From Cercis canadensis (lineage: Eukaryota; Streptophyta; Magnoliopsida; Fabales; Fabaceae): a DNA stretch of 64,000 bases. Position 1 is the first letter of the stretch. Each line of letters starts with the position of its first letter. The position numbers and the translations under genes are program-made. This document shows positions 1 to 12,428 of this stretch, piece by piece. The stretch is from positions 815,266 through 879,265 of the forward strand of contig QAOA01003577.1 in the NCBI GenBank assembly GCA_003255065.1, given 5' to 3'. Below the pieces are notes generated by a model. The model searched no databases. It was not told where the DNA came from and saw nothing but the letters and a program-made list of their open reading frames with translations.

Positions 1-104
1 GAGAAGAAAAGAATTAGAAAAGAAGTAAAACTAAAAAAATTAAGGAAAACCTAAAAACAATAAAAGAAAATGAAAAATATTAATATATAAATTAAATTGG
101 TTAC

Positions 105-1862
105 CTGAAAAAGAAGGATTATAATAACAAGAAAGACTCCTATAGCCATTGAACTGCTGTAATAAAATCGAACTGAACTGCTAATAATAGGAGCCAACAA
201 CAGGAGAACACATCCCAGTGCTAGACACATGAGACGCCATCGCTGAAAATCTGCAAAGATATTTAAACAACATAGTTAAATGAGCCAAAAAAATTCCATA
301 AATATCAAAGTTAATTCCTTTTATGGGGTGGAAAGACAAACCTTCTTCAACAGCAACTGTAACAGAACCTGATACTTCACCAGTGAACCTCACATCAATA
401 TATCTTTCTTCGTAAGGTGACATAACAGCATTCCACATCCCCTTCTGAACAGTTTTCCATTCATCCTTTTCACATTGGCACCATCCAAGTGAATTATTCC
501 TGCACATGTTTCATAAGTGAGACAAGACAATCTTGACAAACATTTAAAAGTTGAAGCTAGTTTACTGATGTGAGTGTGTATGCCCGAGTGGCACCTGAGA
601 GAAAGGGGAGGAGTGACAGCAGTAAATAAAGTAGACTATGTACAGCACATCCATGTTATATGCTTACCTGTGGAAACAAACCTGGATTCTGTTATGAAAT
701 ATCTCTGGGATTACTGCAGAGGGAACCAAAGTAATGTGGAAGGAATTAGCAAAACTCCCAAGCTTCAATCTTGAGCGACCAGAAACTCGAACACGTTCAC
801 ATAGTGAATTGTCTTTAACACCATGAGTTGCCAAATGCCCAGGAAGTGGGAATGGGGAGACTTCCAAAATTGGCCTTTCAAGATCAACACCTGCAGTTGT
901 AACATGTTGAGATCCTTTCCAAATAAAATGAGGTGAAACAGGGAATACAAGAACAAAATCTTAATATGTAGAATACATATTAGGCAAATTATGTCAAAAT
1001 ATGAATCCCTACTTCAACTTTATATTCTGCTCATCCAAAATAGAACGACATAAAAACAAACACGACCCTCATCTACACCCAACCCAAAGGAAAGGTCAAC
1101 ATAGAAAGACAAACCTTACATGGCTATCATATACAACAATTTCAAGACAACCTGCCCAACAGACCGGCACAACATAACATAAATCAAGCATTATGCGATA
1201 AACACTAGGGCATAAGCAGACCTCACTGTCACCAGATAATATACCTCAATCATGACTTTAGTACAACTCAAATTAAACCATAGCATTAGAAGTCAAGTGA
1301 GAATCAATTATTCAATCATAACACGCTTCAACAACCTGAACGCATAACTGCCTATTCTATTGAAAAGCTTTAATTATTCGCAATGAGTATCTACATATAT
1401 CAATTACTATATAAAATCTGAGTCAAGTCATATAACCCCTCGTCTATCCAATGGAAGCTTTCATGCAGATACACCTTTCATCCATTATGAGGTTTAAAAA
1501 GCCAAAAGCTTGTCAAAATTAAAGAAAAACCTAAAACCAGACAAAATTGCACGGCCTTCATCAGCTTAAAACTCACCCTTAGGCTATCGCCAAAACATAC
1601 GAAATGACAAAAGTTTTCAATCAAAGCGAACACTGTCCAACCAAGAAGGCTTCCATTTTGAAGAAACCCTAAGAACCATTTCAAGACCCCATTTTCACTT
1701 TCGATCATTCTCATTAATCTAAGATACCACTCTACGAACTCAAGGAGTGAATGAAGGAGAAGCAGGAGAATTACCTCTGAGCGTGGTTACGTCATTGGCA
1801 CATGAGAATACCAAGAGCTCGACATAGATGAAGAGAAGAAGCACAGTGGAGGACGACCCCAT
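105..1862 (-). CDS. PNET2/NEMP-family nuclear envelope membrane protein (DUF2215), 5' part only
   Basis: Four coding exons join in frame: 1862-1775, 890-668, 499-342 and 250-105, giving 205 residues before the window edge; the C-terminal half lies to the left. The ATG at 1862 opens a hydrophobic signal peptide (MGSSSTVLLLFIYVELLVFS). The lumenal part carries the family block GMWNAVMSPYEERYIDV followed by GEVSGSVTVAVEE. The last exon seen encodes two hydrophobic helices around CLALGCVLLLLAPI and MAIGVFLVIIILLFQ. All four splice junctions are GT-AG and keep phase. Known of the family: NEMP1 in animals and PNET2 in plants are multi-pass inner nuclear membrane proteins linked to the lamina and chromatin organisation. 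The assignment rests on remembered family motifs. Which paralogue it is cannot be said from the N-terminal half. Confidence 0.85.
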
Positions 1863-2170
1863 GGGGTTTGCGTTGTTGGTTCCTGTATCTGAAATGGAGG
1901 AGAGTGAAAACCTCGCGGTGTTTGGCTAGGGGTTTCGTTTTCATTGCATTCGGAGTGATGTACTCATGTACTATCGCCCTGTTTTAGAAACAAATCAAGG
2001 AACGCGCTCTCCCCTTTTTCTTACCGTTTTTTGGCTCGCTTTCTCCGTGCACTGCTCTTATTTTGATTTTTTCTGATCCGCTTGGCGTTGATTTAAGGCA
2101 ACACTTCCTTAACGCGGGGCACGGAAATTTGGAATTTTGGATATTGGACTAATGGACTTACCTAACTTAA

Positions 2171-2258
2171 TGGGCACGGCTTAAAACCGGCATAGTCCAC
2201 ATAAGCTGGCCCATTCTTCCACCAGTTTGGGCCCAATGAACCTTTTATCTTTTGGGCT
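2171..2258. promoter_or_regulatory. Cluster of site II (TGGGCY/GCCCA) motifs upstream of the PNET2-like gene
   Basis: Four short matches lie 310-400 bp upstream of the minus-strand ATG at 1862: TGGGCA at 2171, TGGCCCAT at 2207, the palindrome TTGGGCCCAA at 2227 and TGGGCT at 2253. In plants TGGGCY site II elements are bound by TCP factors and are common in promoters of housekeeping and growth genes. Function here is inferred from clustering and position only. Confidence 0.4.
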
Positions 2259-3012
2259 TATATTCAATTTCTAGCATGAAATAATTTCCTAGATATATTT
2301 TCTCGAATTATTTTTCTCTTAAAATATATTTTTAACTGAACTTTTTTTAATAAAATAAGCAAATTAACTGAAAAATGATTTAATCTTCTTAAAAAGGGAA
2401 ATCACTTTTCCTTTATTGATAGGGTTACAACTAAACATAACTATTTTTTTGCATCAAATATCAATAAATATAATTTTTTTTGAAAATATTAAAAATATCT
2501 TACAAGAAACAAACAAGCCAAGAAAAAAAAAAAATCTTTCTTTACTACTAATATAAAAAGTGAAATTATCTCAAAGTGTACATCTTTAAAATAAAACATT
2601 GAATTCCATAGAGGTGGGTGAGGTGATAATTATAAAAGGGGGCCTGGATGAAAATCAGCATCTAAAAAAATCTATTGCCTTAGAAGCAAAATCATAACAT
2701 ACATATCGACAAATGCACAATGATAACAACATTGAAATCCTAGGTTTAAATTCTCATTTTTTATATCCTTATTTGTTTAATAATTAAAAATTAATTATCA
2801 TAATTAATGCGTAATATGTATTGAATTTGGAATATGGATATTGAAGAACATCCTAACTTCGAAAGAACTACAAGATTAATTGAGCTATCACTTATATTTT
2901 CAAATATTTTTAGATTAACTATGCTATCGTACTCCATATAAATGCTATGCTTTCAGAAATGTTTTTTATTAGTTTAGAATATTAGTTTAGAAATATTAGT
3001 TTAGATTAACTA
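2259..3012. other. Intergenic AT-rich DNA without a recognisable gene
   Basis: Very AT-rich sequence with no coding pattern. Short direct repeats occur just before the LINE fragment: the phrase TTTAGATTAACTATG occurs near 2908 and again near 3001, and ATTAGTTTAGAA-type units repeat between 2970 and 3005. Confidence 0.5.
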
Positions 3013-4053
3013 TGTCCGCTACCTCAACGTATCAGAACTTTTTTGTGGCTTGTGGGGCATGATAGTATCCTTACTAATTTTCGCAGGTTTACCAGGCATT
3101 TGACGGGGGATTGTGCTAGGTGTGGCAAAGAGTTGGAAACCACCTTGCATGCTCTAAGGGATTGTCCGAATGTGAGGAATGTTTGGCAGCGCTTGGTTCA
3201 TTCAAGTAAGTGGATTGGGTTCTTTGATCTCCCTCTCTATGAATGGATTCTCAATAATTTGAAGGATGACTGGGGGAAAGGTTTTCGGGATTGGGCTCGT
3301 ATCTTTGGGGTGGCAGTTCACTCTTTTTGGGAAGGCCGTAATGAATATGTTTTTGAGAACGGGGCAGTCGAAGGGAGAGGGGATGTGTTCTTCCGTATTC
3401 TAGCTAGAGCCAAAGAGCTTGGGGTAGTTGATGCCATTGGGAAGTTTGATAGGTCAGCCAACATAAGGGTTATCAAACACTTTGCTTGGAGATTCCCTAG
3501 GGATGGTTGGGTGAAGCTTAACACCGATGGGTCCTTATACTACGCTTCTTACTCAGCGTCTTGCGGAGGGCTTATTAGGGATGCCTCAGGTGCTTTTATT
3601 GCTGGGTTCATTTGTAAGGTAGGCTATTGTGCTATTACTATTGCAGAATTATGGGGGCTGGTCCATGGTCTTCGGATAGCTTGGTCGAAAGGTTTTCGGA
3701 GAATGCAAGTTGAGATTGACTCCCTTTGTTGCATGCAGCTTTTGCAGCGCTGCACTAGTGCCTTTCATCCTTGTTTCGGGTTAGTGGAAGAAGTGAGAGT
3801 CATGCAGAGTTGGGCTTGGGATTTGGAGATCAGTCATGTGTACAGGGAGTGCAACAGTTGTGCTGACTTCCTTGCTCGCCAGGGTCACTCTGTCAGTTTT
3901 GATGTGGTTCAGTTCGAAACTCCTCCTGTGGGGTTACATGAGCTGCTGGTAGCGGACAGGCTGGGCGTTGCGTTGCCCATATCTGTTCCTGTGTAATGGT
4001 TTCTGTTTTTCTTTTGTTTTTTGGGCTTTGCCCCGATGTTAACCAAAAAAAAA
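3013..4053 (+). mobile_element. 5'-truncated LINE (L1-type) 3' end: zf-RVT plus RNase H
   Basis: An open frame runs from about 3013 to the stop at 3996. It starts inside the zinc-binding reverse-transcriptase tail (RIRTFLWLVGHDSILTN, then CxxC and ETTLHALRDC) and continues into an RVT_3 RNase H domain. All four acidic RNase H residues appear present: NTDGS, AELWGL, VEIDS and CADFLA. There is no in-frame ATG at the front; the frame opens on TTG and is preceded by a stop at 3007-3009, so this is not a complete gene. After the stop comes a tail (GGGCTTTGCCCCGATGTTAA, then CC and A9 at 4045-4053) typical of plant L1 elements. It is therefore a truncated non-LTR retrotransposon insertion. It is little decayed, since the 320-codon frame is unbroken, which suggests a fairly recent insertion. 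No clean target-site duplication could be fixed. Confidence 0.85.
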
Positions 4054-4868
4054 GAATATTAAAGAAATAAAAAAATATAAATAAAAGTCAACTTTCGTTA
4101 CTAAACACGTTATCCATGATAAGATTAGTTTAGGTATTCTATAACAACATTAAAGTTTCAGGTCTAAATCTTTAATCACATAAAAAATTATAACTTTATT
4201 TATCTAATAAAATAAAAAAATTTGTAAAAAAAATTACAATTCAGATTTTTTTTTTCTGTTTCGTATATAGTAAATAATAAAAAAAGTTTCTTAAATACTT
4301 TTAGTATTTATGTAATATGTTATATTACATAAAAATAATCAATAAATAAATGACATGCGTACAAATTTATTTAAAAAATTAAATAAATTATATTTTATAT
4401 CTAATAAAATATAAAAATTATATATGCTTGTCACGTTAGTGTAGTATGACATACTCATATAATATCATAATATTCTAAAATAGTAAATAGTAAATATGAC
4501 CCCCGTGGCAGTGGCAAATATCTAAGAGAGAAAAATGAAAATCCATCAAAAAAGAAAAAGAGAGAAAAATGAAAAGGTGAAAACCACACGAACGGATAAA
4601 TAAAAAGGAAGAGAAATTAATCAGCAAAAACAAGAAAATATATTTATGATATATCTGAATCCGGCAAAGAAGATATGCTGCCCCAGCCAAACGAGCTCCC
4701 AGCTACAACAGCTCGCTCGCTCTTGTTCTACTGTTCTGTTCCACGTTCATCTTTCGATGACATTCTAGCTTAGGATGCTTAGATTTTCCTTCTGAGTTAT
4801 TCTCCAAATGCTGCACTGAAACCAACGCCTTCTTGAACTATTTTTCTCAGTTTTGAGTTTCTCATTGA
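3997..4868. other. Intergenic region and EGY2 5' region
   Basis: The LINE tail is followed by AT-rich DNA holding a MITE-like repeat (separate entry). From about 4680 the base composition becomes less AT-rich, as expected for the EGY2 promoter and 5' leader. No other gene is seen. Confidence 0.5.
4290..4475 (-). repeat. MITE-like element, copy 1
   Basis: This stretch, read on the minus strand, matches the plus strand at about 15185-15380 along its length. Shared phrases include TGTCATACTA-type ends, a GTGACAA stretch, ATAATTTATTT and TTTGTACNCATGT. Both ends resemble inverted copies of TATAGTATGACATACTA. Two AT-rich copies of about 190 bp with terminal inverted repeats in opposite orientation fit a non-autonomous DNA transposon. 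Identity was judged by eye. Confidence 0.5.
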
Positions 4869-7800
4869 ATGGGAACTCTCACAAGCTGCAGTTTTATACC
4901 TTTGAATTATGAGTTTCGCTCCAATCCTGTTCGACGCGCTTTCAGAGAGAAAATTCAATATCATGAGCTCAGGAGATTGAGGGGTTCCTGTTATTTCTGT
5001 AGAGAATGGTCAAAAAAGGAGAGGTACATAAATTTTGGTAGATTAAGGTGTTTTAGTAGTGATAACAACGTTAATAATGAAGAGGAAAGTGGTAGCAATG
5101 CATCGAATGATTCCAATGTGACCACTGCTCTGCAAGAAGAGGACGAAGATAGAGGCAGCAATGAATTCAATTCGGAAAATTCAACGCCCCCCTCGGCTTC
5201 TTCAAGGGTACATTGATTTATTTATTTTTGAGTTTTCCCTCTCCTCGTGTTGTTGTTGTTTTAAAGGGTATAATGTATTTGCTTATTTATCTCCATTTTC
5301 TTTCAAATTTCTGTGGAAGCACATTTTGAAGAGAAACAGAATCAAAATACTTGTTAAGTTTAAGTAAACACGACCAGGGTTTTATCTGGCTCATGGAAAA
5401 TGATAATAGGTGCATATTTGATGGATTTAAGGGGAAAATGTTGGAAATTTTCAAATATTTGTTGGGGTTTGACTATCTATGGAACCACGCACAACATACC
5501 TTCTTCGAAGCTGGTACTACATATAGCTTCAATTTCCTTCCCCTCTCAATCTTCAAAGTTACTGTTTTGTTCGTCATGAAAAGCACTCGCCTGGAACATC
5601 TTTTAGATTCATATAATTGATTTTAGTTCATAAATAGTGTTGATCATCGTGAAGTCAAATAAAGGAAGGTCCTCCAGTGGAGGAACCTCGATTGTTATCA
5701 TCCTTTTAATTTTCTAACCCACCATCATATTGTCAGATTCTAATATTCTATCACTTTTAGTATTAACTCCTTCTAAGGATTCTTGAATTGACAACTGACT
5801 AGACTTAAATGACACAAAAAGTAGTTATCAAAAGAGAGATATAAGGCCGTGTTTTACTATATGGACACATACACAAAAACACACATAACAAGATGCAGAT
5901 ATTGGCTGAAACAGTTGTTCCTAAGTCCTCTAACGAGTTTAATTGTCTTCCTTATTAGCCATCTTCCAATAATGCATTTGCACAAAAAACAACCCAAAAA
6001 TGTGTTCTGTGCTTGCATTTTATTTCTGTGGTTTTCTGCTGTGAAAATTCTTGATTCTAATCATTCATTGTTTTACTTCTTCAGCCATCTTTATCCTCAG
6101 TTGGACCAGCATACAACAATTTTCAAGTTGACTCTTTCAAACTTATGGAACTCCTTGGACCTGAGAAGGTTGATCCTACTGATGTAAAGCTAATTAAGGA
6201 TAAACTTTTTGGTTATTCAACCTTCTGGGTGACCAAAGAGGAGCCATTTGGAGACCTTGGAGAGGGGATTCTTTTCCTTGGAAACTTAAGGGGAAAGAGA
6301 GAGGATGTGTTTGCTAAACTTCAAAATCAGCTAGTTGAGGTCACTGGTGATAAATATAACCTTTTTATGGTGGAGGAACCTGATTCTGAAAGCCCTGATC
6401 CACGTGGTGGGCCACGTGTTAGCTTTGGTTTGTTGCGGAAGGAGGTTTCTGAGCCAGGGCCAACAACACTTTGGCAATATGTGATTTCTTTTTTGCTATT
6501 TCTTCTAACTATTGGTTCCTCGGTGGAGCTAGGAATTGCATCTCAGGTAGGCTGATTGCTTATACTCTTTGAACATCGGGTGTTGATTAGTATATGTTGG
6601 TGACCAGTGAACAGCACTGTTATCAAGTCTTTCTAAATGTCATTCGTCACATCAATATCTTACTTATACGGCCATTTTACAATATTTTATTCATTTCATG
6701 CTTTCCATTAAACAGATCAATAGACTTCCTCCAGAAGTTGTGAAATACTTCACAGATCCCAATGCCATTGAGCCCCCAGATATGGAGCTGCTATTCCCAT
6801 TTGTCGAGTCTGCTTTACCCCTAGCATATGGTGTTTTGGGGGTTCTGTTATTTCATGTAAGCATTTGTTCTTGCTGTTTAGTTGCTTTTGCTTATACAAA
6901 TACATTTCACTCGAACTTATTTTTTGTCAGCATTACCAATGAATTGAAATGTGTTTTTTCCGGATGATTGTTTCATTTTATGCTTTCGATATCACTTACT
7001 GAATTACTGTCTCAATTTATAACTAAACTTACTACTCTTCACTATCTATTTCAACAAGTGAATTTTATGTTGGTGCAAATAAGTTGTGAGTGGTGCACTG
7101 GTGCTGCAGCTAAGATGATAACTAAGCTGATTAAGTATAAATGTATTACATAATATTGTCTGTCACTGTCACTTGGAATGGTTAATAGTTGCTCAAGTTT
7201 ACTTGTAAGACTCACTCTGATAATTATGGATGATACTCTACCTTACCATGCTAGATAAGAAGTTAGAAACTTTTCATCTCATAAACGTTATGTCTCTGAT
7301 GATATTACCCAAAAGGTGTATCATTTGCAAACAGAGGTATCAGCTTATATCTTGTTTCATCAGTCTTCTGTCAACATAATATAACAAAATTAGGTCAATT
7401 GATTTACCTATTTTTGTTCCTAGGGTCTTTGTGTCTATTTCTACCTGATGGCATAGGTCATGTGCAGGAAGTTGGACACTTTCTAGCAGCTTTTCCAAGA
7501 AAAGTAAAACTAAGCATTCCTTACTTCATTCCAAACATTACGCTTGGCAGTTTTGGTGCAATTACACAGGTGAGCTTGCCTTGTTGATCCTGTCTGTCAT
7601 TCATTTTTTACATTAGAATTTGTGACTATCTAAAGCTATCCTGGGTAGAATCTTGTTGGGTATAACTATCCAGCAGATTGAATTTCCTTCCTTAAGTTTT
7701 AGTGTCTATATGCTGATCCATGGTTGTTTTTTGCAGCTTAAATCCATTCTTCCTGATAGAAGTACAAAGGTGGACATATCCATTGCGGGCCCATTTGCTG

Positions 7801-10090
7801 GGGCTATACTGTCTTTTTCAATGTTTGCCGTTGGTCTTCTGCTCTCATCAAATCCAGATGCAACAGGAGATTTGGTGCAAGTTCCTAGTATGTTGTTTCA
7901 AGGTTCTTTGCTTCTTGGACTCATCAGTAGAGCCACTCTTGGTTATGCGTATGTCCCATTGCTTCCATGGTTTTTGTTAAATATAATTATACTTAGCTTT
8001 ATGTAGATCCTGTGCTTGTAATATCCATTTGCTAATTTAATTGATATCTGCTAAGGGATCATTGGGTAGAAATGCTGAGAAGCCAAGCAAGTCCGCTCAA
8101 CGTGAAGGGTAGACTGCTCTATTTGGTTTTGGGGTAGTGTGGTTCTTGGGCTAACTTTCTGCAAAATTTCCAACTAAACTACACTTTGTCTTAACAGTTT
8201 CTTTTTGAATTTATCAAATAGGTTAGGTTGGGATGTCATTGATCATTCTGGTATATGCATATGTAATTATGTATGTTAAGAGACAGACTTTTTTGGACAA
8301 AATCCAATGAACTTTTTTGCTTTACACGAATAAATTTGCCGCTCTTCAAAACAGTAGTACTAAATTGAAATGAACTTGTAAATTCAATTTTGTTGTACTT
8401 TATATTCTGTTAATTGGAAGCTCACTTGAACATCTACCTTGATGAAGCATCCTTTGTTGGTTCTAAACTCACTTTTGGAATATAAGCATGAGTGTATACT
8501 TGGAGCATACTCCTAATCCAAGCTGATCCTGGGTGGCGTGACTTGAATAATGCGTATGAATATTTTATGCTCTGGCTATGTTTAACACTAGTTAACACAT
8601 TGCTATTGTCAATATGCAGAGCAATGCATGCTGCAACAGTTTCAATCCATCCCCTTGTAATTGCAGGCTGGTAATGCGCTTCTACTGTTCTAACTTATTC
8701 ACTTTATTGTTGTTTTGTAATATGGTTATTGATTACCATCATATTTTCCATGATTCTGCAGGTGCGGCTTAACAATACAAGCTTTTAACATGCTTCCAGT
8801 GGGGTGCCTTGATGGTGGAAGAGCAGTGCAGGTATCTTGTTTCATCTATTGAGCTATAGATGGTGAACACAATGTTATTCATGCTAGATTACAGATTTTC
8901 CGAGCACAGAAAAAGATTGCTGTATGATCATTGATCATAATTTTGAAGTTGACTGTAAAACATATCATTTCTTTGAACTAAAAATGTAAAATGCTGTAGG
9001 GATTCATTAGTTTCATTGTCCTGTTGGCCTATGAGCTAGGTAGAAGAAAGCACTGAATACTGTATTGATAGATTTCTTCCTTATACAAATTCTCATTTAT
9101 TGGGGAAGGGGTCTTCTCTGTTTATTTCTCCCATGAAAGAAACAAGATCATTTTTTAATTGTTTGTTTGACCTATATTTTGTGAATGTTATTGTGAACTT
9201 ATAATTTAGATCCATACTTATATGAAACATGCACGCTAATTTGTTACATGATTTTTCAGGGTGCTTTTGGGAAGAGTGCACTAATTGGCTTTGGTTTGAC
9301 AACTTATACACTGCTTGGACTAGGAGTGGTATGTATGATCATTGCTTAGATATTACGATGTCAAAGCATACTTCTGGTTGTTTACGGCACTGTTAACTTT
9401 AGCCATTACATGATTTGGTTGCACAGAATAACATGATTAATGGGCTGTTATTTACCCAAGTTGTTGGCACCCTATCTCTCAAAAACTTCATTTATTCTTA
9501 GTTTTCTAGTTTATTCCACCTCTCCCTCCCAAAAAGAAGAAAAAAAAAAAGGCACACTCACACAGGAGAGGAGATGGGAGAGAGAGACCCCATACTGAAA
9601 AGACCATGCAAGATTATTTAATTGCTTAGAACATCATGGACAGGGTGATTATATCATCATTTGCTGTATACTGTTACTCTGTTAGACTTTATTCTGAGTT
9701 CACATATTAAACGTTATAAACTATTTTCGACATTTTCCCCTCTTTTATCAAGAAAAGAAAAGGTTACATTTTGATTTTCCTTTCTCTACAGCTTGGTGGA
9801 CCTCTTTCACTTCCTTGGGGACTTTATGTTCTAATATGTCAGGTATGCAAATATTTATCCTAAAAGGAAATGATGAAACTTAGAAAATGTTGTTGGCATT
9901 TTTGAACTCTGGATAACTCGTGTATTTTCAGAGGACACCTGAGAAACCATGCTTAAATGATGTGACGGAGGTTGGATCATGGAGGAAGGCACTTGTGGCC
10001 GTGTCTACTTTTCTTGTTGTCTTGACCCTTCTTCCAGTTTGGGATGAGCTTGCAGAGGAACTGGGTATAGGTCTTGTAACCGTATTTTGA
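4869..10090 (+). CDS. EGY2: EGY2-type chloroplast membrane zinc metalloprotease (site-2 protease, M50)
   Basis: Ten exons join in frame to 551 residues: 4869-5207, 6085-6546, 6716-6856, 7468-7569, 7737-7948, 8620-8670, 8762-8831, 9260-9328, 9792-9842 and 9932-10090. The N-terminus looks like a plastid transit peptide followed by an acidic Ser/Asn-rich linker (about residues 60-113). The EGY GNLR motif is at residues 179-182. The zinc motif HEVGH is at 314-318, and the second metal-binding block NMLPVGCLDGG is at 445-455. Several hydrophobic helices cover the C-terminal half, ending TLLPVWDELAEELGIGL. Known of the family: EGY proteins are intramembrane proteases of the chloroplast thylakoid/envelope; EGY2 affects plastid gene expression, fatty acid synthesis and photosystem components. 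Length (about 550) and the C-terminus fit EGY2 better than EGY1 or EGY3. The first His of HEVGH ends exon 3, and the Glu begins exon 4. Confidence 0.93.
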
Positions 10091-11468
10091 TCGATAATAC
10101 GTAGAGTAAAGCCTTTTTTCTTTTCCTAGTTGGACAGTTAAATAGATAGGGTAAATTATAGTCAAAGCGACTATTCTCAATTCCAATACGATGCAATGTG
10201 CTGGAAACATTTGTTTATTGGAAGAAATGAAATTAAAACCCAACGTTACCCATTACTTAGAAAATTGAATGGTGCATTCTTCTTAGGATAATTGTAGTAG
10301 CACAATGCACACCATGTTCTCCATACCACTGTTGAACTGAAAAAGTGATAACTTTTTACTTGGTGTAAGTTATGCTTCACAATTATAAATAGACGGGCAC
10401 AAAGATCAAAGAAAGTAATATATCGATAGCCCTACTCTTTTTATTACTTGGAGGTAAGTAAAAATATTTGAAAAATTACTTGAGCGTTTGATAAATATTT
10501 TTCAATTTTTTTTGTATTTTTGGTTATAATTTTGGATTCCAACACAAAGTTTACAAACTCTGAAAATAATTTCAGTACTATTTAATTATATTTAAAAAAT
10601 GGACATGCAAATAATAGATGTTGTAGTTAATAAATATTATTTTAAGAAATGAAATATACAAGTAGCTTTTAAAAATATCCACCGAAAAGCAGTTGCAATT
10701 ATTTATAAAATAGATTCTTTTAAAGAATTTTCCAATTACTTAAAAATTTGATACCAAACTCAACCTAAGACGCAATCTATCATTCTATTGCCGTAGAGAA
10801 TGCTTACTGGTATGTCACTTGCACAATTGCACCCATATTACACAACTATTTCAGCCTAAGTGGCTTGAGTCAAATTTATTTTACGTTAACTGTGCGTTTG
10901 TGTAACTTGTAGTAGTGAAACTCCGAAGACTGTGCATATACTATATAGCATTATTTATTTGCTTTAATATTAATAGTGGCTGGAAGGAAAGGGGAAATGG
11001 AGAAGGCACTCTTGGATGAGTCCCAGCCTACCAGGCCATGATATCCATGCACGTCTGGTTTCATTACCATCCCCCACACGCGAAGAGCAACACAGTTCTG
11101 GTGCTTTCCCACCAAGACAACCTCTTGAGTTTCATACATTGCACTTGCAACCCCTATTATACCATTATCTTAATCCACACCCTCTAACAGACACCAACTA
11201 ATTATATTCTATTTCCATATAATAAATAAAACTTGGAGCCACATTATTATCACTCCCTTTGCACGTGCTCCTCACACACTCCTTCTCTCCCCCTTCAGTC
11301 TCACCAACCATAACGTCTCCCTCTTTCTCAAAGAACAAAAAGCTTACCACATTCACCTTGCCAACCCCTGTCACGAGACTAACGTGCACTCCTCCTCATG
11401 TTTCATATAAGCATCGTCACCACCACCTTTCCCTTTTGCTCTCTATTGTCATAAGTCACAACCCAAAT
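10091..11468. other. Intergenic: EGY2 3' region and LBD promoter/leader
   Basis: No gene is recognised. The last 250 bp before the LBD start codon are C-rich and pyrimidine-rich, like a 5' leader. An upstream ATG at 11259 is in frame with the LBD start without an intervening stop, but the intervening translation is low-complexity Ser/Pro/His and not family-like. Confidence 0.5.
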
Positions 11469-12428
11469 ATGGCTGAGCCACAAGGTGATGATGGCACTTT
11501 TGGAACCAGGCGGAAAGCAAAGCGCGCCATGGCAGCAGCAGCTGCAGCAGCAGCAGCAGCTCCATGCGGGGCATGCAAGTTCCTGAGGAGGAAGTGCATT
11601 AGTGGGTGTATCTTTGCACCCCACTTTGGTACAGACCAGGGTGCAGCCCGGTTTGCTGCTGTGCACAAGGTGTTTGGTGCTAGCAATGTGTCCAAGCTCT
11701 TGTTGCGTATTCCAGTGAACCACAGGCAAGATGCAGTGGTTACAATATCATATGAGGCTCAGGCAAGGCTGTCCGATCCAGTTTATGGTTGCGTATCCAC
11801 CATACTTGCTTTGCAACAACAGGTTCACAGAATGTCTTCTTGCCGCTGCTTACTTGTTTTTCTAAAAGGGAAGATGAATATAATAATAGACTTGATGCAC
11901 CTATTTTCTAGCTTGAATTAAACCACATAAAAGAAGGTCTAACCCCTCATATAGTCATTAAAGGATGAATTAATAAAAGGGAAGATAGAAGTTGTTTTTG
12001 CTTTATTAAATATCTATAATATAATCATGACATATAAATACATTTGATTAATGTGATCTAGAAAAAGTTGTTTTCAACCCCTTCAGGTTGCATCTCTGCA
12101 AGCGGAGCTGACTATGGTGCAAACTCAGCTGATAAATAGTAGATTTGCATTTGCAAGTGCTTTTCAGAGCACACAGCAGCAACAGCAACAACAGCAGCCA
12201 AACATCAGTTCAGTGCTGCAGCCATCGTACTCCAACAATTCATCTGCTTCCACTAACCTTATAAACATGAGCAGCTTCAACCCAAGTTTCGACCTTGTAA
12301 TGGAGACAGCACCCTCATCCCAATGCTTGGAGCCACTTCAACTCTCTCGGTTGTCCCAAGATGAGGAAGATGATGAGGAAGAAAGTAGGATTCCACAAGT
12401 CTTCAACCATGAGAAACTTCACCGTTGA
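11469..12428 (+). CDS. LBD20: LOB-domain transcription factor, class I, LBD20-like
   Basis: Two exons (11469-11822 and 12087-12428) encode 231 residues. The LOB domain is complete. The zinc-finger-like C block CX2CX6CX3C has Cys at 33, 36, 43 and 47; the GAS block contains [17 protein letters not shown]; and the LX6LX3LX6L coil runs through [19 protein letters not shown]. The coil is split by the intron after QQQ, the usual site in this family. Before the domain is a run of about ten alanines; after it lie a polyglutamine tract, an Asn/Ser-rich region and an acidic stretch (DEEDDEEES). LBD proteins are plant-specific nuclear DNA-binding regulators of lateral organ and root development. Sequence alone says class I. 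The LBD20 name rests mainly on gene order, because in Arabidopsis LBD20 (At3g03760) lies beside SUVR3 (At3g03750), as here. LBD18/30-type paralogues remain possible. Confidence 0.85.

Noticed and set aside
2690..2770. tRNA-like phrase CCTAGGTTTAAATTCTC
   Set aside because: Only a B-box-like fragment is present, without a convincing A-box or cloverleaf.
3043..3996. Host ribonuclease H gene
   Set aside because: No ATG start, begins inside a zf-RVT domain and ends in an L1-type tail with poly-A; it is a LINE fragment.
11259..11468. Upstream ATG at 11259 in frame with the LBD gene
   Set aside because: The 70 extra residues are low-complexity and unlike the family; the ATG at 11469 gives a normal N-terminus.
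11403..11729. Minus-strand frames across the LBD first exon, including a polyalanine one
   Set aside because: They are antisense shadows of a repeat-rich, GC-richer coding exon.
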